64,000 nucleotides of DNA, taken from positions 124,001-188,000 of the forward strand of contig NZ_QFBC01000014.1 of NCBI RefSeq assembly GCF_003122325.1, given 5' to 3'. Of this stretch, positions 18,082 through 27,800 are shown one piece after another. Both the position numbers and the translations under genes were made by a program. Each line of letters begins with the position of its first letter. The first letter of the stretch is position 1. The stretch is from Rhizobium album (GTDB lineage Bacteria; Pseudomonadota; Alphaproteobacteria; Rhizobiales; Rhizobiaceae). Below the pieces are notes generated by a model. The model ran no database searches. It was not told the DNA's origin and worked only from the letters and a program-made list of their open reading frames with translations.

Positions 18082-19200
18082 ATGTCTTCAGGCCAGTTTC
18101 CTCTCACTGCGACAGGCCACTTTGCTGCGTTCGGGATCGGCGGTCACGATCCCCGTTCGCGTATCGTTGATAGCGGATCAGGGCATGGCGGGATGCTTCA
18201 CGGGGGTGGTTCAGTCTTTTCCAAAAGCGTTTTTGCTTCCGATGAGTCGTATATCCCGGCTGACGACGCGCCACCCCGTGGGATGCCGATTTACGATGCG
18301 TTCGGACCCGAACCGGCAGCGATGCATTTTGGAGCATCCTATGTCCTACTCGAACGCCAGCGGCCGGATGTCGCCTCGCTCGCGCGTTTCGCGCATCGTG
18401 TCGAACTTGCGACGTTCCATATGTGTGTCGCCTTCGAACAAGCCGGGATCCGAGACTTTTACGTTGAATTCGAGAGCATCCAGCCTAAGCGGCGAGCGAA
18501 GTTGAGCTGGTTTACCTGGCTCGCGGACTCGACGTTCAGCCGGTTCAAAGTTCTGCGGCAGGCGCTGATGTATGAGTGGACGCCACCAGCAGAAGTCGAA
18601 GGTCTAACCTACTCGGCCTTTCACAGCTTATGCGATTTGACACCGGCGTCATCTCACTCGCTCAAGCAATTGTTCTTCATCAGGCGCGAGCATGCGATCA
18701 AGTCGCTCGTCAAGCAACTCGACTTGACGGCGGGACTGATCCAGGATGCGCTTGCACTGGCAGCAGACGCGGAGCACGAGATCAGTGACAAGGCGCATGA
18801 GGACGATGCAAATCGACTTGCCGCCAATCAGGCTCAAGTTCTGGCGCAGGCGGGTGAAGCGCTCGGATTGCGGGAGGCAGCTTCCCGGTTGGGGATGTCG
18901 CATCAAAACCTGCACAAACGCGTGGGCAGTGGTTCCGCGCTCGGTCTTATGCGCGATCGAGAGCTGATCGTCCCATCTGCTCAGTTCGTAGAAAGCGCTG
19001 ACGGCGTTAAGATCGTCCCAGACTTACGTCGCGTGCTTTCGCTGTTCGAAGAGAGCAAGGCCGGAAACTGGTCAGCTTTGCAATTTCTTGTGGAGCCGGA
19101 TCCGGTGGTGGGCGGCAAGCCACTCGATGCTTTAAAAGGCGGGAACGTCGAACTCGTGATTAGAGCAGCGCGCGCTTATCTGGGGCTGGATGAATCATGA
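18082..19200 (+). CDS. Antitoxin with Xre/MbcA/ParS C-terminal domain and long N-terminal extension
   Basis: A 372-residue protein. The C-terminal ~120 residues carry a helix-turn-helix (GLREAASRLGMSHQNLHKRV) and the toxin-binding MbcA/ParS/Xre-type tail (WSALQFLVEPDPVVGGKPLD then ALKGG, ending ARAYLGLDES), the hallmark of RES-toxin antitoxins (DUF2384). Those antitoxins are normally about 120-170 residues; here ~230 extra residues precede the domain, with a glycine-rich start (about 1-60) and an alpha-helical middle (about 110-250). I do not recognise the extension. The stop overlaps the toxin start (ATGA). The role is to neutralise the toxin and probably to repress the operon through the upstream repeats. 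Confidence 0.75.
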   Translation: MSSGQFPLTATGHFAAFGIGGHDPRSRIVDSGSGHGGMLHGGGSVFSKSVFASDESYIPADDAPPRGMPIYDAFGPEPAAMHFGASYVLLERQRPDVASLARFAHRVELATFHMCVAFEQAGIRDFYVEFESIQPKRRAKLSWFTWLADSTFSRFKVLRQALMYEWTPPAEVEGLTYSAFHSLCDLTPASSHSLKQLFFIRREHAIKSLVKQLDLTAGLIQDALALAADAEHEISDKAHEDDANRLAANQAQVLAQAGEALGLREAASRLGMSHQNLHKRVGSGSALGLMRDRELIVPSAQFVESADGVKIVPDLRRVLSLFEESKAGNWSALQFLVEPDPVVGGKPLDALKGGNVELVIRAARAYLGLDES

Positions 19201-19802
19201 GTTCAGCGGGGGGCACGGCAAAATCAGATCTGCTGACCTTGACCGTTCCAGCCCATTCCACTTTTGTGCGCATCCATCAAATTAAGGACGGCCCGATTTG
19301 GTTCGGGCCATCCCCGGGAAGCGGTCCCTCTTACCGATTTGACGCACCCGCCGGTCAGTATCGAACGCTGTATGTCGCCCAATCTCTCGAAGGTGCCTTC
19401 GCTGAAACGATTTTGCGACGTGCGCGCCGCATTCTGTCGCGAGACTACGTGGAACTCCGACAATGGACGGTCTTGAGTGTCACGCGGGAACTCCTGCTGA
19501 TCAAACTTTTCGACGAGGGGCTGGCCTATCATGGCGTCACCGCCGACATTTGCGCTGGTGACGACTACGCGAACTCCCAAGCCTTCGCAGGCGAATTGCA
19601 CCGCCGTTATCCTGAGGTCGATGGCATCGCCTACCGCGCAAGGCACAACAATGGCCAGATTTGCTATGCCCTTTATGATCGCGTACTGGCATCGCAAGTG
19701 CAAACTGTCGAAGAGCGCAAATTCAGCGATGAACATACTGTCACCGACGATTTAATGCGAAAGCATAACGCGAGTTGGGATCCGATGACGCCTCTCCTGT
19801 AA
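19197..19802 (+). CDS. RES-domain toxin (NAD+-degrading family)
   Basis: A 201-residue protein with the complete RES fold: FVRIH near residue 24, WFGPSPGSGPSYRFDAP (about 37-53) with the conserved Arg, LYVAQSLEGAFAETILR (about 58-75) with the conserved Tyr and Glu, and a late GIAYRARHNNG-type strand. RES toxins such as MbcT hydrolyse or phosphorolyse cellular NAD+ (family knowledge). The start codon overlaps the antitoxin stop by 4 bases, so the two are translated together, antitoxin first. All motifs look intact. Confidence 0.85.
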   Translation: MSSAGGTAKSDLLTLTVPAHSTFVRIHQIKDGPIWFGPSPGSGPSYRFDAPAGQYRTLYVAQSLEGAFAETILRRARRILSRDYVELRQWTVLSVTRELLLIKLFDEGLAYHGVTADICAGDDYANSQAFAGELHRRYPEVDGIAYRARHNNGQICYALYDRVLASQVQTVEERKFSDEHTVTDDLMRKHNASWDPMTPLL

Positions 19803-20160
19803 TCACCTTCGTGTGTCGCACAAGCATTGACGGCAGCTGGCGTATTTTGAGGTCACTTTCTCAGGTTAATGTCTGACCTTTGTGCTAGTCCGGGCAGACA
19901 ATTGGGAATCTTCTGTTCAGCGGATAGTGGCAGCGAAACTTGCAGAGAACTACTCACATAAAAATTTTCCACGCGTACTTGCTTTTTCGTTGCAAGAGAA
20001 GATTGTAGTCGTTGACGACTCCAAGCATGTCGGCAATGCTTACGACGTAACGCTGCGCTGAACGACTCCTGCTAAGGGAAAAAATAAGGGCGTGGGCGCG
20101 ATTTCGGGACCAAGGTGTTGGTCTTGTCATCACTAAAATCGACAACCGAAAGTGCGTTGT
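19803..20160. other. Mostly non-coding stretch after the toxin
   Basis: These 358 bases hold one short plausible coding remnant (19882-20061, listed separately) and no recognisable RNA gene or terminator. Confidence 0.5.
19882..20061 (+). pseudogene. Possible remnant of a C-terminal coding end (59 codons)
   Basis: From a GTG at 19882 the frame stays open for 59 codons and reads like real protein: AAKLAENYSHKNFPRVLAF, then SLQEKIVVVDDSKHVG, ending DVTLR. There is no ribosome site and the frame is blocked by a stop at 19867, so this is probably the last part of a gene whose front was lost, or a very small gene. The family is not recognised. Confidence 0.3.
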
Positions 20161-20424
20161 ATGGCGGGCGCTGCACTGACAGGTACGGTCTTCGGATGGC
20201 TCGCGATCCTACTTGCGACCCGGCTGATTTCGGCTGATCGTCCGGTGACGCGCTTTTCAGTTCTCTATGCCGCCATATTCCTGGGGGCTCCAACTTTGGG
20301 AATTGTCCATATTGCCGGGCTCTCCGAGCTTGTTCCGTTTGGAATGGGTTTTACTCTGGGGGCCGGATGTAACTTGAGCTTTTTAAAGGTCTTGCACAGA
20401 CGATATCGAAGTGAGGGGGAATAG
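20161..20424 (+). CDS. Small membrane protein of the giant-protein cluster
   Basis: An 87-residue protein with about three hydrophobic segments (residues 3-20, 32-52 and 58-75) and a basic C-terminal tail (HRRYRSEGE), so it is probably an inner-membrane protein with the tail in the cytoplasm. A GTG three codons earlier (20152) is an alternative start. Its stop codon directly abuts the ATG of the next gene (TAGATG), showing translational coupling. I recognise no family; small membrane proteins of this size and topology beside lytic genes recall holins, but that is only a resemblance. Confidence 0.55.
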   Translation: MAGAALTGTVFGWLAILLATRLISADRPVTRFSVLYAAIFLGAPTLGIVHIAGLSELVPFGMGFTLGAGCNLSFLKVLHRRYRSEGE

Positions 20425-21333
20425 ATGGAAGCGATCAATCTTGGAGCGCTGGGTTTTGGCCTAATCATCGGTTGGTATGTCTATTATGTGAACCGATACC
20501 GGAAAGGCGACTTGCAGCTGGGCGACATTACCACGCTCGTAGCAGCTATTGGCGGGGGTGCGGTCCTCAGCCTCTTTCCGGAAAGATCGCAACTGTTCGG
20601 CTACTATGGGATTGGGCTCGCGCTTGGCTTTTTCGGCTATTTCGTGAGCCTTATTATTCTTGTTCGTCAGTCTCCCAATTTTGACGCCGACTGGTTTCTA
20701 GACGGGCGGCGGAGAGACCCTGGACCAGGGATCTCGATCCCTGGTGATACAGCAACCACAATTCGACCAATGTCGCTACCGACATCGCCTGCAACTCACT
20801 TTCCGACGACGACGCAGCAATTTTTTATCGGTCAATCCGGTCCTGATACCAATCAATTCGCAAGCCAAGGTCTGGCCTCGATCCTGGCAACGGCGACGAT
20901 TACGGAAATGGTTTGCCAGGCGATCGTCTATGCGGAGACGGGGACAGTCGAGGTTACAGATGACAGCAAGCTTCCTGATCTTGCCGCTGCCCGCAGGTTC
21001 ATTGCAGGAGTTGCCTACAAACGCGGCGGAAGCGGCGTTGCTAAGCCAAAATACCCAAGCGCTGACGAATTGAAGCAACCGTTTATCAAAAAGGCCTGGG
21101 AAAGATGCGGGCAGGCTGCAAAAGACGCCGCAGCCGACGACGTCGGAAATTGTAAGCACTTCGTTATTTGGTATTCCGACGATGGAAGAACGCCTTCTCG
21201 CACCCCGTCGAGCATGCCGGCATCTTGGCCATACGATGAAAAGGACAAGATCACGCAGGCGTGGGGACCCTACAAAGTAAACGTGCTTGGCGCAGACAAC
21301 ATCTATGTCATGAAATATTGCGGTGTCGCCTGA
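20425..21333 (+). CDS. Membrane-anchored protein with possible SleB-like cell-wall hydrolase domain
   Basis: A 302-residue protein with three N-terminal hydrophobic segments (about 4-22, 35-52 and 58-80), a proline/threonine-rich linker (about 95-135) and a C-terminal globular domain. The domain contains MVCQAIVYAETG and, 13 residues on, AAARRFIAGVAYKRGG; a glutamate followed by a helix ending in ...A.RV.A.V..R resembles the hydrolase_2 (SleB/CwlJ) fold, in which that glutamate is catalytic. The match is by eye and tentative. GAGGGGG lies 7 bases before the ATG. It is followed, after 476 bp, by the two giant genes on the same strand. Confidence 0.5.
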   Translation: MEAINLGALGFGLIIGWYVYYVNRYRKGDLQLGDITTLVAAIGGGAVLSLFPERSQLFGYYGIGLALGFFGYFVSLIILVRQSPNFDADWFLDGRRRDPGPGISIPGDTATTIRPMSLPTSPATHFPTTTQQFFIGQSGPDTNQFASQGLASILATATITEMVCQAIVYAETGTVEVTDDSKLPDLAAARRFIAGVAYKRGGSGVAKPKYPSADELKQPFIKKAWERCGQAAKDAAADDVGNCKHFVIWYSDDGRTPSRTPSSMPASWPYDEKDKITQAWGPYKVNVLGADNIYVMKYCGVA

Positions 21334-21809
21334 CCGGTATGCGGCACTCTACTTCCGAGAGACTTTGGCGTTTCTGGCTTTGCCGGCTCGCGCATGAAAA
21401 ACGCGAGGGGTCAGGTTGTAGGCTGCCGTGACGGGTGGCTCTGATAAATGCTCGCAAATCGCAACAGGAATGGAGATTCTACGTCGATTTCAGTTAAACA
21501 GCGCTCTCTGACGTATTAAAATTGGTAATTTATGGAACGCCGCTTGCACCATAAGTCCCGATGTCGAATGCGATTTGAATTCTCCGATATATCTCCGGCG
21601 GATGCCTCTTGATAACTGTTCGAAGCGTCATCAATATTGGTGATATTCAAATTTAAAAATAAAATATTATCTGCTGCAAGGTATAACACTTGCGCACTTA
21701 AAATAAAAATCTGTAGATAACTTTGCCTTCACTGCTACCTGCAGTTTACTTCAGTTCGCGAGTTTTTCAATATCCCCTCGCGCTGTTTTGAGCGCGTGGG
21801 AGGTGGGTA
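21334..21809 (+). promoter_or_regulatory. Long AT-rich leader of the giant genes with a hairpin at the ribosome site
   Basis: These 476 bases have no gene. The stretch 21630-21725 is much more AT-rich than its surroundings, a likely promoter region. At 21779-21796 CGCGCT and AGCGCG form a hairpin around GTTTTG, and the ribosome site GGGAGG begins at 21798, directly at its foot, 6 bases before ATG 21810. A stem there could limit access of ribosomes or form a binding site for a regulator. Confidence 0.45.
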
Positions 21810-24800
21810 ATGCTTGCATTTCGCCTGTTTGGTCACTTCGCTTGGCCGCCCTTGCCCGAGGCCGTCGGAACGGAAAAACCTCTTGATGGCGTGGTCGATC
21901 TATTCTTCATCTCTGATGGGAAAACCCAGCGCGCCGCCCTTCGCTGGTCGTCTGGAAGGTCAATACCCTCTCGGGACGATCCAGCACTAGAGGTTATACC
22001 AACCGTACGTCCCGAAGACGTGATAGAATTTCTGGGCGACGGGGAAGAAACGAAGACCTTTTGGGTGGATCAAGTCGCAGCTGCTGACTGGCTCGCCTTC
22101 CGCGGCGCTTTCCTGATCGAGCAGTATGAAAAGGGCGCATTGACCCTTCGATTGCCGCTGGCCAACGGTTTTGCATATGACGGGATAAACCCTGTCTATT
22201 CAGGGTTGCGCCTTTTGAAGAGCAATTTGTTCGCGCTGCGTATCAACTTGCCCCTGCCCCTCCGTCAGTCGCAAATTTCTGAGGCGCGGGCGTTTCCATT
22301 TACGGCGGTCTATCAAACATCGAAAGGCTTGAAAGGCGATCCGATTCAACTAGCGACATTATTCGGTGGGTGGACCGATGAGGGAACCAACGACGCGGTC
22401 CCGGGTGAAGAGGACAATTATGTCGAGTTGTCCAATCATTCGGGAGTGAAGAATTTCAAGCTCGGTTCATTTGGATTTTCCGAAAGGGGCACTAAGCCGG
22501 CCGGCTTCGTAAGCTATCAGGACAATGCGAAGATCAATCCGAACAAGACATGGCCAAAGAACGCGACGGCTTTTTCGAACGATTTGCTTTCCCGTTACGG
22601 CTTTAATGTACGAGAAGACGGGCTGCGCTTTTCAAACAACGAACCTGAAGACCTAAGCCTTCGGTTCTTCTCCCTTGATGGTGTCGTAGCTGGCCTGACC
22701 TACAGGGTGCGCGTGATCCCGCAGATCCCCGCAAATTCCGCGGATGAAGACGACCTGCAGGTCGACACCGTCAAAGTATCCGACAACCAGAATATCATGA
22801 TGTTTAGGTTGCGCCTCAGCGAAGAACTTGGCGGTAAGCGCGCCCATTCGGTTTACTATGGCGCAGATCAGCGGGCGCTCATCTCCGGATGGCTGCATCT
22901 CGGCGATCGTATTTCAGCAGATTGTACGCTTTCTTGGAAAATCGGGCCTGATGACGTTTGGAGCGGCGACCGACGGAAGGACTGGTCGGCTGATGTCGCG
23001 TTGCAATGGAGTTGGCGCGAAACGATAAGTGAGGTTGCGGCAAGCTCCGTCGAGCGCGACGCCCTGTTTTCAGGCGGGTTGCTCTCCATGGCTCAGTTCA
23101 GCTTCGAAGAAGCCCGCAAAGCGTTGGTGGCAGGCGAAGCCGGTCAACCCCAGTCGTTTTTACCGTCGTTAAGCCTGAGGAAGCAATCCGTTTGGTTCAC
23201 GCTTTTTGGATCTGTACTCAAAGCGCAAATCGATCCCCACACCGGCCTGATTGCCTGGGGTCGACCAGACGACGGCCGGGGTAAACTCATCGGACCTTGG
23301 AGGCGCCCACCGACCCGTTTGAGCCTTGCCTCTCCGACGGCTCTGATGAGCAACGACCTTTCAAAAGGTGACAGCACAACGATCGTCATCTCAGCGGCAC
23401 GGATGAGCTTTTTCGAGGATCCCAAGGCGGCGTTCCGTATCAAACTGCAGCATGACCAGCAATGGGTCCCTATCACAGAGGACACTATTGACGATGGTCC
23501 TTCCTTTTTTCTGTCTTACACCGCAACTCTAGTCGATGCACCGGCCACTTGGCATGGCCGTCTTGCTTCTCTGGAATTCGACGCTGTCGGCAAGCCAGAT
23601 AATTCCGAAAAGCCAACCGAAATCGAGGCTCGACTACGCATCGGCGGTGCTGGCACGCGCGACGGAAGCAGCCAGGACGGCGCAAATCTCAGATATCCTG
23701 AGGGCCGTATTTCGGTGGAGTTTAGGCTTGTCATTCCGCTCACTTCCGTCCGACCTGTTGGCGTTGATACCTTACGGTTCGATCGAAGTGCGCGTGTCGC
23801 CCCGCTTCTCATCCCACTGAATCCCGATTCTCGCTCTGGCCAGTATTGGCTAGACGCCACGGAGGTTCTATCGGCGCGGCAGGATCGCCAACTGACTGCC
23901 AGCATTTATGAAAACACGCCGGATGGTAAAGACAAAAACGATTATGTCGTTCTGTCGTCCGAGCCATTCAGCGTATTTAGGTTTAGACAAGAACCACTCG
24001 CAAATCGCGGTAGGGACGACACTGCGGCCGTGGCTGTCTATTCCGGCGACGACCGGATCTGGCAGTATAGAAAAGTCGCCCCGTACTACCATTATATGTT
24101 GCCTGCACAGGCCATCGGGGAAAGTGCTGATAAGCCCGGAAGACTAGAGATCCATGATCTCGTTGACGAAGTGGAGATGCCGCCGAGGCCGTTTCAAAGC
24201 AATTTTGAGGAACATGGCGAAGACAAGAAATACGATGAGCTAAGATCCAACCTGAGGCGACGTGCGGTCGAACAGGCGTTGACGCCGCCTGCTGAGATAT
24301 GGATTGCTCCAAGTGACGTCGAGCGTGGTTACTTCATGCCCGAAGCAACCAGCTACGAAATCTTCCGCCAGGCAGGCGCCTACGGTCTCGGGGCCGCTCT
24401 CTCTTTCTTGCGTGCCGAATTTCTCTATGGTTTGCCAGTTGGCATCGACGTCTCCAAGGAAACAGGTATTGCCCGCGGTGCCCGTATCGCGGAGATCGAA
24501 GCTCTTGTTGGGCGGCTGACCGGACCTGCGCGCGAGACAGATAATGACCGGGCACTCGTCAGCCGCTGGGACGCAGTCCGGTCGTCTGCTGCGCGCCGGC
24601 CAGAGCGGCTCGAAGTTTGGGCGCGCGACCTTAAATCGACAACAGAGTTCACACCAGCCCGGTTCTCGGATGGCGTCCGCTTCGCCTTGCGCGGCAGCGC
24701 TCTTCACCGCCCGCCGGTGATCGATCATTCAGACGACGCCCTTATTGCGGAAGATGAACCTGACTTCCAAAATTGGCCACGGCTGGGTCTCGCGGCACCG

Positions 24801-27800
24801 CAGATTATTTCCTTGGTCGACACCGCGACACCGCGTAAACCACGACATCATCCGCAGGGCTTGAGCGGAGGCGCGCTTTGGCCGGTCGAATCCTTCAACT
24901 TGTTAAGGGCGCTTCTCGACCAGCCGGAGTCCGATGGTGGGACAATTGAACAAATCGCGTTATCGCCCCTTGGCGGGGACGCTGTTCAGAAAGCCGAGTT
25001 TCTCGGCGGCAAATTTGCGATCATTAGCGAAACCCGCAATGGTCGTGTGCAACGCCAGCAGGTTGAGGTTATCGGGCGCGTCTGCGCGCTGTGGCATCGC
25101 GCCAAACATGTCGTCGTCTACGAGCGGACGGTAAATCCTTCGGCGCAGTTCGCACCAAAATTCAAAGACGATGACAAACGAACTCGGAGCCGCCGGCCAA
25201 TCCTGCGAAAAGTACGCGAATATATCGAACTCCTGCAGCCTGTGCGCCAGTATCCAGACTTTGACAGGGCCACGCAGCGCAGCGCCGGTTTCCTCGAAAG
25301 CGTCCGCTTCAATTCCAATGTCATCAATGTCGACAGCGCTTGGTCCAGTGAAGTTGGCAAGACGGGTTGGCAGGTACCTTTGTGGAACCGCCAAGCGTCG
25401 ATGGAGCGCCCCCAAGTCTATCCCCTACCTGATATCGCTTTTGTCAGTACCGCTGAGGGGGAGGGCGAGAAACCGAATGTCGCACAAGATTGCCGGGATC
25501 CTGACCTGCTGTACTTTTTTGCCGACTTCAAGGCGTCCACCAGCGACACTGATCAGTGGGCACCTTTGATCGGTCTTGATTATGTGAACCTGCCAAATGC
25601 AAAAGCGATTGCAGATTCATATGATGTCACTTCGAATACGCAGCAAGGTGGAGATAGAAAATACGGATCCGACGGCCGTCGGAGGGCGGTAAGCCGGCTG
25701 CTACCAGGACTCCGCCGATTCACATGGCGTCTGGCGCCGGCAGCGCAAAAGACGGCGATCAACGCTGGGCGTTCAGGCAAGCCGGTCTATGTTGGCGTAG
25801 ACAGTATCTCGTTCATGCGCGCCGGACATACGGAGGAAGCGCAAAAGCGTCTGCCGCCCCAACTGTTTGACGCACTGACTTCCGCAAAGCAGTCGCTTGA
25901 ACTGGGGCAGCTTTCGAAACTGGATTACTGGACGAATGACGGTTCTGGCGTTGATGATGCTTTGCTCGACTTCTCGAAGAAGGTTGGCAACGGCGATCAG
26001 GGCACGCTGATCGATATCATCAAGAGCAATGATCCTGTTGCAATCCAAAATGCCATTACCGATTTGAAAGGACAGTTAACGGGCACGGTTTCTGCCGCCG
26101 TAACGGGAAAATTGGCGGGGATAGACAAATCAAAGCTCGAAAAACTGAGGAGTTTTGCGTCCGGACTCTCGTCTGGGGCTCTTTGTGAAAAACTGAAAAT
26201 CGATGCCGTTGCGGTGATCAAGCGCAAGCAAAATTTGGTCTCCACAGCTTTGCGAGATTGGGTCGCCGACGTTAGTAACGACCTTGCTCAATGGGAAGTA
26301 GATTCTGGCCAGGCTCTTGGGCAAAGCAAAGCCGACCTACGAAATCGCTTCACGACGGAGATCATCAGCCATCTACGGCCCTTGTTCGCTGAGGCTTCTC
26401 AGGATGTCACGCGCGTCGAAGAGGGTGTTGAAAAAGCAAAAGCCATTCTGCTCGACACTGAGGTTGAACTCGAGCAGGTAATAAAGCGCGCCCATCAGCG
26501 CGTTGACCAATTCAATGCCGGTTACGAAAAGGACAAACCTTGGTCGGCCGAACGACGCAAGGCTTACAGGGCCGGATTGGTCGCTTGCATTGCAAGCGTC
26601 GAAGCCGATGTGGATGCCGCAATCGATGAGGCGGCGCAAAGGCTTGCAGTTGAACTGAATAACGCCGGTCAGTCGATTGCGGGACACGTCACAAAATTTC
26701 TTCAGGACGTCAATGCTTTTCGAGGCATGGCCGCAGATCAAGTTAGCCGCATCGGCGTTGCGGTTCGTGACGTGTTGCAAAATCTCATCGTCGCACTGTC
26801 CGATCTGCAGACGCTCCCACAACCCCCTGACGGGACATTGCCGCCTGTCGGGAAGCTTCCCGACCTCCTCGCGAAAATTCAAGCAAATCAAGATCTCGGA
26901 AATAAGGATCCTGCGCTCAAAGCGCGTGTAATTCTAGTTTTGCAACAGGCTCAGGAAGCGGTCGGTGACATTGGCGATCTCGCCAATCGTGCTGTTGAAT
27001 TTGATGGAGCCATCGACAGCGCAGTTGATCAGGTCACCACACTCGTTGAAGACCTTATGACAGGGATTACGAATGCGGCGGCTGTATTAAAACAAGCAAC
27101 GGAAGACTTCGTCGATGTCGCCCAGAAGCTGGCGGACGCGGAATTTCTCGAGCTTCAAATTGATGTCTCGGCGATTGCCAATGTTCTTGCAAAAGTCCCT
27201 TTCGATGGTCCTGTCCAGGAGATCGATGATCTTTTGAGTGGGATTGGGAACGCAGTCGATGCAGTCCTGGTACCAACTCGCCGTTGGCTCGACGAACAGT
27301 TCGTTGAGGCAAACGAGGCGCTGCAAGCGATCCCAGAAAAAATGCAGCCCGTCATCGATGACGTGCAGAGCACGCTCAAGGGCGTTAAAGACGCATTGGC
27401 GCCGGAAGCTCTGCTTGAGAAATATGTCTCTAGGTTCATCGACAACGGCCTAGAAATTGTCCTAGGCCCCTTGGATGACACGAAGCTGATCGATCCGGTC
27501 GCGGTGACCGGTCAGATCAAGATCCTTCGTAACCGCATTCAGCTTGTTGTCAGTGAGGTCGAGCAACAGATTGAAGATTTCAGTGTTGCGGGTCTCGGAG
27601 CGTTGGCAGAGGTGACCGACGCCTGCAGCGCAGTGTCCCAAGGCGTCGCCGAAGTGGACCAGTATTTTGCTCAACTGGCAAACGATGCGGAAGCCTATCT
27701 CAAGGGGAAACTGACGGCTGCCGGCGAAGCACTGCAGAAGGTCTACGACGAATACGGTCAGACTGTCGATGCCGCGCAGAAGTTGATCGCAGCGGTCGGC

